From NCBI GenBank assembly GCA_029706075.1, contig JAINUG010000020.1:2619625-2683624 (forward strand): a DNA stretch of 64,000 bases. The letters run 5' to 3'. Below are positions 10,840-21,190 of the stretch, piece after piece. The stretch comes from Aldrovandia affinis (taxonomy: Eukaryota; Chordata; Actinopteri; Notacanthiformes; Halosauridae). The position numbers were made by a program, and so were the translations under genes. The notes under the pieces were generated by a model. That model saw only the letters and a list, made by a program, of their open reading frames with translations. It made no database searches and was not told where the DNA came from. How positions within the stretch are numbered: the stretch's first letter is position 1; each line of letters begins with the position of its first letter.

Positions 10840-12761
10840 GTGAGTGGGGGGGACGGGGGGAACCCCGGACGGGGAGGGGGGGGGGTTGTTTGGGGTCTGG
10901 GGGAGGGGGGCAGTAGCTCAAATCAGACTGACACAAACACAGTTGTAGCGGTGTGGATGAAGGCGGGAGAATTGTTATAGGCTTGCCGGGGGCAGTATCA
11001 GGAAAGATCAGTCTTTCATTCCATCTTTTTCTTTTTGATGGGATTGTGGGATTGTGCTTGGAGGCTTTGTTGCCCTTAAAATTGTGTTTTACATAAGGTT
11101 TGTTTGTCTGTGGCTGAACGTGTGATGAGTACAAATATACGTATCACATAGTGGACAGTGGCGCAAGCATCGCTTTTAACCGAAATTTCTTTGAACATCC
11201 TAAACCTCTTTTTCCCACCATTGATGAAAACAAATTGTTCTTGATTGATGGCTGAGACATGACGCGCATCTATAAGCAGCTGAAACAGGCAGTTTTGTTG
11301 TAGGTCCAACGTAGGTACATTTTTTCCCCTCTCGTTTTGTTGCTATAGAACTAGCTGAACGCATCGCTCCTTGGTAGCAGTGGGCACTCAATTAATTAAT
11401 TTATGTATTTATTTGCACTCTGATCCAGCACAGTCCATAGGGAGGGTGAGCGTAATCTTACATGTGATTTTTGTGCAAAGTCTCTCCCCCCTCCCAGCCC
11501 ATGCTCTGGCCGATCTGAAGGGCACTGCAGAGCTAGGCTTGGTGTCGCCCGTGACAGAAACATTATCTCATTATTGCGTCCGTTTCAATGGCCAGGGGCT
11601 CTTTGAGCTCTCTGCCTGAGCTTGACTGCCTGCTTCTGTAGTGTGTTCCCAAATGCCATTACGATTTGTGGTGTTTTTTGGATGTTTTTTTCAGGGGGGT
11701 TCTTTTGTACATACCAAGCAGAGGCAAGCGGTAAAATGAGTGTTCAAACGATACGATCATTTGTGCTGTGCTGTTTAAAAAAATAAATAATTCCCAATTC
11801 TGTCTCTAGAAGGCACGTGTCTTTCAGGTTCGAGCTCTCAAATGGAATGTTCCCTAGAACACACTGCAGCCCCCCATGTGTGTGAATTAATTAGTGGTTT
11901 ATATTAGAATTACCCAGTAAACCGGAAACTGTCTTGGTCTGTGTCTCACTGTGAGGAGGATGAGCTCAGTTTACTTAACCCTTCACACTTGTGTTTACAG
12001 TTCAGCTAACAAGCCCTTAAGTAAAACACTTACCACTGTCTGATATGTTTATAAGTGTGTAATCCATCACTGTAATTGAGATGTAATGAGATGTGTATAT
12101 ATATATATATTTTTATATTCATGAAGTGGCATCTCCACAGACAGTACGGTCAGCATGCGCTCTCTGAAAATCGATGATGCGCGTGAGTCAGACTCCAGAT
12201 TGCTCCATTGTCTTGATGGTGTTACCTGCTGCCCACCAATCACTGTGATTATGCTTAGTTCCGCATCCATTCGGGAATGACCTCTGCCCTTTAGTGGCTG
12301 CAAAGCACCAATCGCACAGAAGGGGATCATCAGACACCCCTCCCACTCCCTGCTTTGATCTGTAGAGATGCTGCCTCCATTCCCCACCTATTTGTTCCAG
12401 GGCCTGGTGGCAGCTGCGGTATTTCTGCACCCATGAATCTCCTCCTGACAGGAAATAAATGGAGCCACCACAATCCTGTCACCAGACCAGAAGAGCACCC
12501 TCCCCCCCAATGCACACACACACACACGCCAGTTTACAATACTGCATGTCCACCTGCCTGAGTCTCCCTCACAGGGCCCTAGGAGCCTAGAGTCGCCATC
12601 CTCACTTTGAGGGTGTCTGGCTTCATTCTGGGATTCCTCCTTTTAATTCTTGCAGTGGTGCAATTTCAGTGCAGTTTCGCAGTGCAACACAAATGTTTTG
12701 ATTGTGGAAGTGGTATGCGTGCTTTTTTTTTTTTCTCAACACAGTTCGATGCAAGCACCTG
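10840..12761. other. Non-coding stretch (probable intron)
   Basis: Begins with G-runs (10845-10910) immediately after the candidate donor. No gene recognised. A (TA)n tract lies at 12095-12111. The rest is unique-looking. Confidence 0.45.
12095..12111. repeat. (TA)n microsatellite
   Basis: Short uninterrupted TA dinucleotide run. Confidence 0.85.
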
Positions 12762-13015
12762 CAGGGTCCAACGTTATCCTTTTCTCGTACTGGCCCAATC
12801 GGGTTAGTTGGCCAGAAATATACTGGCCCAGATTGAATTTCTACTGGCCCAAACTGAATTTCCACTCTTTCTAACCTCTAGGGTAGTAGGTCAACTGCAG
12901 CTTAGATCATGACACAATACAATGTGTTTCTTTGCTTAAAAGTATAGTTTATTATCAATAAACAAAATATTTGCCTCAAGATCCTTATCAAGTCCCTACC
13001 CTAGTCCCCCACACT

Positions 13016-13019
<4 letters not shown>

Positions 13020-13055
<36 letters not shown>

Positions 13056-13057
13056 CC
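13020..13057. repeat. (GT)n(GC)n microsatellite
   Basis: Pure GT repeats pass into GCGCGC. The alternating purine/pyrimidine run could adopt Z-DNA in principle. Confidence 0.95.
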
Positions 13058-13371
13058 CCTTCGAACATGGGGTGTTTAGCCCGAACAAATCCAACAAATA
13101 AACAACAGGAAAAAAAATATATATATGAAATATCCTCCTGGGCATTAATGGCTGCCAGCTCCAGCCCATGCCCCAGACATTGAATATTAATAAGATGCAC
13201 AATCTCCTCTCATGCAGGAGGGGAGCACTCAGGTCCACTCCATTCCTCTGCTAGATTTCAATATCATATGGGAATTCAGTGAATGGTTTCTCACATTTGA
13301 TGACTTGGTAGGCTGTTGCAATCAGCTTTTCGACTTGAGAATACGCTCCCTGGTTCATCCTCGTCAGTAGT

Positions 13372-13840
13372 GGTGTGTCGTTCGTGAACGATTTGTTCTT
13401 TTTGAACATATCCTTTTGGTGAACAAAAGTAACTGACTCACCTCCATGTGGGATTCGTTCCTTTGGTTAATATCTCAGTAAATAAAGTTGGGAACTGCCA
13501 TTCGTTGAAACTGCAGTGACTCCTCTTATTTAACCATTTCCACCATTGGCCTCTAGTCTGTAGTAGCCATTAGCCAACGACAGCACTGAACCACTTGAGC
13601 AGGGCGTGCTCTTTGAGCCCCTCCCGTCGGGGTGACCGAAAGCAACAACCGTTCAGTCCTGAACTGAAAGCGGTGAGGACCAAATCCGTGAAGGAACTGG
13701 AACTGGACATGCTGTCGTTCCTCGGGTCCAGGCAGTTCCAGATCCGGAACGAGAGACTAGCCTACGTAGTCGCTGCAGCTCTACGTCTCTCCCTCCCCAT
13801 AATGTCTTCATATTGCAATGATGAACTTGCCTGAGTATAA
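13372..13840. mobile_element. Left portion of a hAT-type element related to the one at 38531-39569
   Basis: Starts TAGTGGTGTG, followed by a TTCGTGAACGATTTGTTC stretch. The ends of the 38531-39569 element carry the same TAGTGAT start and GCGAACGATT(C/T)GTTC motif. The interior here is GC-rich with repeated GGAACTGG-like words, also seen at 18440-18520. That suggests the two parts were once one element, split by the intervening insertions. The right terminus was not found. Confidence 0.45.
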
Positions 13841-14015
13841 AATTAAAAGCAACTGGTTTACACTAGCTGCTTAGCCCAGTAGTTACATCTGAGAAACATT
13901 TAGCCTACAGCCTACTCCCAATTATTTGCGTGAAGTAAATAAACAGTGAACGAAAGAGGCTATTTCCCAACGGAGATGTCGCAATATTTTTTAAGCCAGA
14001 GGTCTTGGTCTAGTG

Positions 14016-14332
14016 CAGTGGTCTCAAACTCAGTGCCACAAAGGGCCGTGTGCATGCAGGTTTTCATTCCAACCAATTACTGCTGCCTTAATTGGCTCAA
14101 CTACTCATTTAGCCATATGCATGCACCTCTGTGCATTCTTGAAGTTAAAGCACAGAATATACTCAACAATTATTATTGAGATAACAAAAATATTTAATTT
14201 CACTTTATATACATTATGTGCAAGCCAACATGATAATTTAGCAAATAATGGAACTAATTATCTAATCAAAAGTGGAGGCTGCAGTAAAAACCAGCATACA
14301 CATGGCCCTCCGTGCCACTGAGTTTGAGACTG
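14016..14332. mobile_element. Short hAT-type palindromic element with perfect 8-bp target duplication
   Basis: Ends CAGTGGTCTCAAACTCAGTG and its inverted counterpart (GAGTTTGAGACTG). It is flanked by GTCTAGTG at 14008-14015 and 14333-14340. It is 317 bp long, non-coding, and would be moved only by a transposase supplied elsewhere. Confidence 0.92.
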
Positions 14333-14369
14333 GTCTAGTGTCAACTCGAGAAATGAAACCACATCATTA

Positions 14370-15343
14370 TTTTTTTTTCAAAGTCAGCTTTATTGTCAAT
14401 CACTGTATATACACAACATACAGGGATTGAAATTGCGTTCTCTCTCATCCACAGTGCAGTTTAAAACGAATACAAACAACAAACACACACACAATACAAA
14501 AAACACACAATATAAAATAAACATCTAAAAATAGTTACAAATATAAATATAAAATCTGTACATGGTGCAAATGAATGCTGTGCAAATATGGATTTAAGTA
14601 CAGTTAGTGCAATAGCAGTATTGGTAAAGTGGCTGTTGCTAATAGTCTGTGCATGTGGGGGGGATGTAGGTCAGGTCAGGGGGGCAGGTGGGGGAGTGTT
14701 CACCGTAGTGGTGTCATAGTCCAGAGTCTGTGGGAGCAGGGAGCAGAGGAGGAAGGGAGGGAAGGGGGGGAGAGTTGGAAGGGAGTTCAGCTTCCTGACA
14801 GCCTGATGGATGAAACTGTCTCTCAGTCTGCTGGTCTGAAGAGGCGGTGTGAGGGGTGGGTGGAGTCACCTGCAGCGCAGAGTGCTTTGCGGACCAGGCG
14901 TGTGTTGTAAATGTCCTGGAGGGAGGGGAGGGAGGCTCCAATGGCCTTCTCAGCTGCTCTCACTATGCGCTGCAGGGACTTACGACTGGCCTCAGTACAC
15001 CCTCCGTACCACACCGTTATGCAGCTGGTCAGGATGCTCTCGATGGTGCCCCGGTAGAAGGAGCGCATGATGGGGGCTGGGGCTCTAGCTCTTTTCAGTT
15101 TGCGGAGGAAGTACAGGCGCTGCTGAGCTTTCTTGGCCAGTGATGCGATGTTAGTGTTCCAGGAGAGGTCTTCTGTAATGTGCACACCCAGGAACTTGGT
15201 GCTGCTCACTCTCTCCACCGCAACATTGTTGATGGTCAGTGGAGGGTGTTGGGTGTGAGCTCTCCTGAAGTCGACAACAGTCTCCTTTGTCTTCTCCACA
15301 TTGAGAATGAGGTTGTTGTCACTGCACCATCTGCAACTATATT
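14370..15343 (-). mobile_element. Rex1-like LINE fragment (minus strand)
   Basis: A 5'-truncated non-LTR retrotransposon with ORF2 C-terminal coding sequence, 3' UTR and an A-rich 3' end. The 3' end is the T-run at 14370-14379 on the + strand, preceded on the minus strand by AATAAAGC. The truncation point is near 15343. Confidence 0.8.
14640..15340 (-). pseudogene. Rex1-like reverse-transcriptase C-terminal fragment
   Basis: The minus-strand frame from about 15340 to 14823 reads NNLILNVEKTKETVVDFRR, then FLGVHITEDLSWNTN, AKKAQQRLYFLRKLKRA and ESILTSCITVWYGGCTEA. This is the thumb and downstream region of fish Rex1/CR1-group reverse transcriptases. After a frameshift near 14823 the usual tail (RDSFIHQAVRKLNS) follows in another frame. 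The catalytic YxDD box and everything upstream are missing. I assign Rex1 rather than L2 because the L2 copy in this window (26531-28622) has a clearly different C-terminal signature. A related CR1-group family is the main alternative. Confidence 0.8.
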
Positions 15344-16852
15344 ATATTCCTTTATTCAAACATAATATGCTAGGCTATATGAATGTTTCACCACTTTGTT
15401 GATAATTCTAGAGGTCAACATTGTTTGTGCAGATAGCTTGATGAACAATATAGGCTATGATGCAGGAAACCGACACAATGCAAGTCACACCTTAAGTTAG
15501 CCAACATAAATACCTAGATGGCACATAGGTTATATTTATCAATGGACGTTTTAGTCCATGTGAATGATCACTTGGTAATGTGTAGCCGACTTTGAAAGGT
15601 TGTCCATTCAAGTATTTGTTTATGATTTTTTAATTTGGAGATGTTCCTTCTGATCTGAGAAATTAACCGTTGAAAGGCTTTTATTTTTAGGCTGTTTGAT
15701 CCATGTTACCAATTAAATATTATCATTGTTGTTCATATTATGCTTTTATTGTTTTTATTTATCCTATTGTTACACAGTCCCTTAAAATTATTCTTAATTT
15801 AAATTGAATGATTGATTCAGTTAAACAACATTCGGATATGATTTTATTAGGGCTGTCCCCGACTAAAACAAATCTTGGTCGACCAACAGTTGTCAGTTTT
15901 TTCCGATTGGTCGATTGGTCAAAACTTTTTTTTCTGTATGACACAGCCTATTTGTTTAATAAATACAAGTATATGCACACTGCACTTGTCTCATGTTTTA
16001 TAACTTTCTTAAGTGAATGACACAAATGACTAACAATAGGCTAATAACTTTATGGAGCCGTAGTTCAAGATTACTTGAAAGGAGAAAAAAAACCTCTTCA
16101 TGCTGCCCTTGCAGATTCTGCCGTTGCGCTTGTGAAGTTGCGGTATGGCCACATAATAGGCAAATGCTTTTATTTGACCACAACCATTCTAATGTGTAGG
16201 CTATGTTTTGTTTAATTAACCAGGTTGGTCTCATTGGGATTTAAAATCTCTTTTGCAAAAAAATAGGCTAACAAACGAATGATCACACATCACCTAATGT
16301 CTTAATTTGCAGCGTAAAGCTGAACATAAAGTGGCTATAGCCTATCGAAAATAACTTACTCGAGTCGGAGACCATCCAATGGCCTACTTCCCCAGTCATT
16401 TCATGTTATGGCACAGGAACACTAGCTTGTCCACATTTTTTGGCAAAAGACTGCTCCTCGTTTTATTAATGATAAACCCTGCTTTGGAAAACGCGCTTGC
16501 AAAGTTTACATTCCACTTTTTTTGGAATGTCCGCGAAATGCTGCCATACTCCAGATTTTTTCTCTGACATTATATTCTTAGGTTATATCAAAATGAGTAA
16601 TTAAAGTATGCCTATATCACTAATCTTAACTGTAGGCAAATCTTAGGGTACAATTAAAATGCACATTCGTGTGCCTAAAACAAGAAGGATACAATATAGG
16701 CTACATGAAAGGGGGTGTTACACATGTTAGTTATAAATATATAAACCATACAATTAGCTAAACACATTTATTATAAAATGTTACTTTTATTAGTTTTGCA
16801 GAATTATTCACAACATTACCTTAACTGCCTAATATAATTTAAAGAGAACATA

Positions 16853-18090
16853 CACTGCCTGGCCCAAAAAAAAGTCACCACCGCAAATAGGTAAGAGCCT
16901 TCCATTGGATAATTACTGCAGTGATTCATATGTTTTAGCTGGCAACACGTTATTGAACTCTAACTGATGCAGTGAGTAGCTTATCATTTCTTAAACAACC
17001 ATGTCGGAAGACATATCCTGTGATCGTGGAAAAGATCTTAAAGATCTTAATCTGTTAATCAGAAGGGTCAAATTATTGGCCTGCATCAAGCAAAGAAAAC
17101 AACTAAGGAGATTGCAGAAACTACTAAAATTGGGTTAAGAACTGTCCAACGCATTATTAAAACTTGGAAGGATAGTGGTGAACCATCATCTTCGAGGAAG
17201 AAATGTGGTCGGAAAAAAATCTTGAATGATTGTGATCGGCGATCACTTCAACGTTTGGTGAAATCATATCGTAAAAAATCAACAGTAGAACTCACGGCTA
17301 CGTTTAATAGTGAAAGTAAGAGCATTTCCACACGCACAATGCGAAGGGAACTCAAGGGATTGGGACTAAGCAGCTGTGTAGCCTTAAGAAAACCACTTGT
17401 CAGTGAGGTTAATCGGAAAAAAAGGCTTCAATTTGCTAGGGAGCATAACGATTGGACTCTGGAGCAATGGAAGAAGGTCATGTGGTCTGATGAGTCCAGA
17501 TTTACCCTGTTCCAGAGTGATGGGTGCATCAGGGTAAGAAGAGAGGCGGATGAAGTGATGCACCCATCATGCCTAGTGCCTACCGTACAAGCCTGTGGGG
17601 GCAGTGTTATGATCTGGGGTTGCTGCAGTTGGTCAGGTCTAGGTTCAGCAACGTTATGTGCCCAAAGAATAAGGTCAGCTGACTACCTGAATATACTGAA
17701 TGACCAGGTTTTTCCATCAATGGATTTTTTCTTCCCTGATGGCACGGGCATATTCCAAGATGACAATGCCACGATTCATTGGACTCAAATTATGAAAGAG
17801 TGGATCAGGGAGCATGAGACATCATTTTCACACATGGATTGGCCACCACAGAGTCCAGACCTTAACCCCATTGAGAATCTTTGGGATGTGCTGGAGAAGA
17901 CTTTGCGCAACGGTCCGACTCTCCCATCATCAATACAAAAATTGGCTAAAAATGAATGCAACTCTGGACGGAATGTTGTGACATTGGAGAAGCTTATCGA
18001 AACGATGCCACGGCAAATGCGTGCTGTAATCAAAGCTAAAGGCTGTCCAATGAAATATTAGTGTGTGACTTTTTTTTCGGACGGGCAGTG
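16853..18090 (+). mobile_element. Tc1-like transposon with DD36E-spaced transposase
   Basis: Flanked by TA (16851-16852 and 18091-18092). Terminal inverted repeats start CACTGCC and contain an A-run followed by GTCAC; the right end is the mirror image (GTGAC, T-run, GGGCAGTG). Element length is 1238 bp, normal for Tc1-like transposons. It sits inside the hAT-like element at 15848-18321. Confidence 0.92.
17001..18061 (+). pseudogene. Tc1-like transposase (DD36E spacing), nearly full length, 5' frameshift
   Basis: A cut-and-paste transposase of the Tc1/mariner superfamily. A likely start ATG lies at 17001 but is out of frame with the main reading frame. The frame coding [18 protein letters not shown] onward (helix-turn-helix DNA-binding part) opens only after a TAA near 17049, so an indel breaks the N-terminus. 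From 17222 the frame is open for 279 codons to TAG at 18061. Catalytic residues are visible as WSDESRF (D1, codon 90 from 17222), FQDDNATIH (D2, codon 181) and NPIENLWD (E, codon 218). D2 and E are separated by 36 residues, against 34 in the copy at 57677. This matches the DD36E group I know as Incomer. The C-terminus ([10 protein letters not shown]) is complete. Confidence 0.88.
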
Positions 18091-19084
18091 TATATAGGCC
18101 TAGCTATGTTAAGAGTGAAGGACTGTCACTTCTATACCCGCAGCATCCAGAATGGATTATTCTACTGACAAGCAACCCAAACTGTGGCGCGAATCTAGGT
18201 GACTCATGCTGCGTGGATACATTTTTTTTAATTTATAAAAATTTCGTGCGACTGCTCGACCAAAACAAATCTCGGTCGACCAACAGCCCATTGACCAGTC
18301 GACTAAATGGGGTCAGCCCTATAATTAAGTGACTTATTTCTGAGCAGTTTTTCAGTGAACCAGATCGAGAAACTGAGTTGGGTTCTCTCTTCAGCCACCT
18401 GGAGTTTTAGTCACTGCTTGACTCTCATTCTCGTTCGCTAGGAACTGGAGTCCATGAACCAGACCGAGAACCGGAGTCTGGAGTCGGACTCAGTTACTGC
18501 ATAACTCTCGTTCTCATTCGTGAGAGTCTGAACAATTGGACTTGCTGCGGGTTTCTCAGCAATTAGTTTAGCCGATTTTGCATGGCTATCCAGCGCATGC
18601 TTGCGGTAGTTGCTCATGCCTTTATAGAACGACCCTATATGAATGACGTTTTGTCGGCTTTCAACGGGAATGCGCGACAGATGACAAGGTGCATCTCTCA
18701 TTTCTCTGGGTCATTTTCAACCCATGTATACTGCTGTCACCATGATTCGAGGAATGTTATTTTTCTTGTAGCTTCGTAGCTTCTCGGGTTAGCAGTCATG
18801 TTTGAAAGAGTGCGCCACAGAAGAGTGAAAAAATAGCGAAGCACACAAATTTGCATACGAAACTATGATTGGTGGAATTAGCTGATGTCGGTGGTGATAT
18901 AAACCGACGTACAAAACGAAAGCTCAACTTACACAGAGCAGTGGAGATCGGCACAGATGACAGACAAACATTTTAATGCGGAATCATGAACATAAATGCA
19001 AAACTTGAGCTATCATGGCTTACTGGCCTGATGCTTTACTGGCCCCGGGCCAGAGGGCCATCGTTAATGTTGAACCCTTACCTG

Positions 19085-21130
19085 TATGCCTATCCCGGCC
19101 AATAAGGCACAAGACTCCGGTACTTTGGGTTTTTAAGTCCCTGTTACTGACACAAGAAAATGTACATTTCAGGCACATTTCTCTCAGTTTGATGAGTTCA
19201 CTCCCAAATGTTGTAATATCTCTGCAGACTACTAATAACAAAAACCTATGCACTACAGAGCATTCCCTTAGCCTTTAAGTTCATGATTATAATCCATAGG
19301 ATAGTTGCAAAATGGGAAAAGCAGGAAGTATTTTATTGGTAGGCAGATAAACCGTAAAGTCCAGGCACCAGGTGAAGTCATTATTTCCCGACAAGTGTGC
19401 CTGGTCTTTGGTTATGGCCAAAGGTTGGTAGCCATTTTCAAATACTGATAAGCCATGAATCAGTGGACAAAGTAGGTTTGATTGTTATATTTTGTTATAG
19501 CAACACAGAAGCATGCAATGCATTTGCCCCAGGGGGGTGGCGAAAAAAAATGTCTTAAAAACTAGTCTGGAGCATTTGGTCATAGCAAAGTCGAAAACCA
19601 TGTTTTTTGTTGTTGTTGTTATCGTAATCATCAAGCCCCCATCCAGGCCTTTTTTTTCTTTAATGTACGAGCAGTAGGTGAGACAAACCCGCCCCCAAAA
19701 ACTCTGAACCTGGGATCAAAACGGATATCTGTAATGAATAAGCGAACGGCGCCTTCGCTTGAAGTGCAGCCATCTGAGTCCACACAGTTTGCTGCTCGAC
19801 TGAGCCCAGGCATACAGTACAAACCATGAGAGGTCCTGGCTACCTGTATGAGGCTAATTCAGGAAAAGAAGCATACAAGTTGATTAGCTGCTCACCTCTT
19901 TGAGCACCGTGTAACATTGCCAAAAAAATAAATTAATGAGATTGTACACAGACTCAGGATCAGCTCTCGCTTGTCGACTTTGGGCAAATTACAGTGCATG
20001 AATCTTCCCACTACCTTCTCACTGCTGCTGCCCCATGGCACCTCAGAATTCCCATCATGCACTCCTCTCCGATGCCTGCCACGCCCAACCCCGCCTGAAT
20101 TATAGGGCCGCTTTTAGCACAAATGCAAATATGGGCCTCATTAAGTGCGCAGTAGTATACAATTATGCTCTCAAAGAATACCACTGTGCCAAATCTCCTC
20201 TTGCTTATAAAGGGTTCCTGCCATTGTTCCAGAACCTCAGCGTGTTCTTTAATGCCTTTATGTTCTTTCTATTTAAAAATGTGGGGATTTTTGTCAGTCT
20301 AAAAAACATACGGTGCTCCAAACGTGCATTTTAGGATCTTTTTCATACTTCGGCTGGATAAGGTCATTCAAATGATGTCATGTATTCATGATGTGTAAGT
20401 GAGACGAGCTGCGACGGTAAGGGCATGCGTGGATAATAGGAAGTGGCACAATGAGTAACAGTGAAGTATAAGCTAAACAGTGGCGAAAGATCTAGAGTCA
20501 CACAGGCATGTAGGCTACTTATTAATGAAACACCCTTTTGATTACATAGTTTAAGTGCCAAGTCATGCAGTGGGAGCAATTCTAAGGGCTGCTTTATAGT
20601 TTGCAGTCCAGTTCGCACAATGTATTACATCAAACCGGAAGACGTCTAGTTATCGAAGTTTCCAAAGAATCCTTGTCATCCTAAGGGTAGTCTTTTTTCC
20701 AATTAGAAACAGTCTTGACTTGCCATGGTGCGGTTTCCTTGTTTGACCTCCTGACAAGGCTGTTTAACGTTGGCCTCTGTTCCGTGGGGTTTATAATTCT
20801 CGAAGTGGGACAGTAGTGCGCTAATATGCCAAACCAAATCCTGTTAGTCTATTCCTTTTTGGTTGATTTAATCAATTTATTTGATTAAGATCACCAGCTT
20901 TCTTTCCTACTTTAATGACCACTACTCTTCTTTGACAGGGATACCTATTTTTAAGCATTATAAGCAACCAACCAAAGTGATAATAAATCACATTGGATTA
21001 AAAATGAATTGTTGTTAATCGAAATCAAGCATCATCAAGAAAATGTACTTCTTTACATGTTCATCAATGTTTTGGGTAAATCAAGTATAGCACATTCAAT
21101 GAACAAAAGACACAATTGTTCAACACTTCT
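19085..21130. other. Non-coding stretch
   Basis: No gene, RNA or mobile element recognised. An octamer ATGCAAAT (POU-type site) lies at 20123-20130 in a moderately GC-rich block that could be a conserved non-coding element. This cannot be judged without a second species. Confidence 0.4.
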
Positions 21131-21133
21131 CAC

Positions 21134-21190
21134 TATCAAATCAAATTTATTTGTATAGCGCTTTTTACAATTGAATTGTCACAAAACGCA
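21134..21190. repeat. Fragment of a common fish interspersed repeat
   Basis: Contains CAAATCAAATTTATTTGTAT followed by AGCGC, a signature I associate with a very abundant dispersed repeat in ray-finned fish genomes. Only about 55 bases are recognisable. Confidence 0.6.

Larger units (their letters stand above)
15848..18321. mobile_element. hAT-like element with inverted ends, containing a Tc1-like insertion
   Basis: The left end (TAGGGCTGTCCCCGACTAAA, then TTGGTCGACCAACAG) is matched in inverted orientation at the right end (GGTCGACCAACAG... then GGGGTCAGCCCTA). The shared inverted region is about 60 bases. Without the Tc1-like insertion at 16853-18090 it would be about 1.2 kb. No transposase frame of its own is seen. 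The flanking 8-mers do not match cleanly, so the target duplication has decayed or my ends are off by a base or two. Confidence 0.75.
12762..19079. mobile_element. Candidate hAT-like element interrupted by later insertions (outer nest)
   Basis: The left end (CAGGGTCCAACGTTATCC, then repeated TACTGGCCC units at 12789-12853) matches the right end read backwards from 19079 (AGGGTTCAACATTAACG, then CTGGCCC). These look like the two ends of one hAT element whose original interior is now swollen by the insertions listed below. I found no matching 8-bp target duplication. The pairing of ends therefore rests on about 18 aligned terminal bases plus the shared TACTGGCC motif. Confidence 0.4.

Noticed and set aside
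10355..11134. 259-codon minus-strand open frame in the GC-rich block
   Set aside because: Low-complexity Pro/Arg/Ser composition with no domain. Open frames on both strands are expected from high GC; the + strand exon candidate explains the region better.
17785..18033. Minus-strand frame of 82 codons
   Set aside because: Antisense shadow of the Tc1-like transposase.
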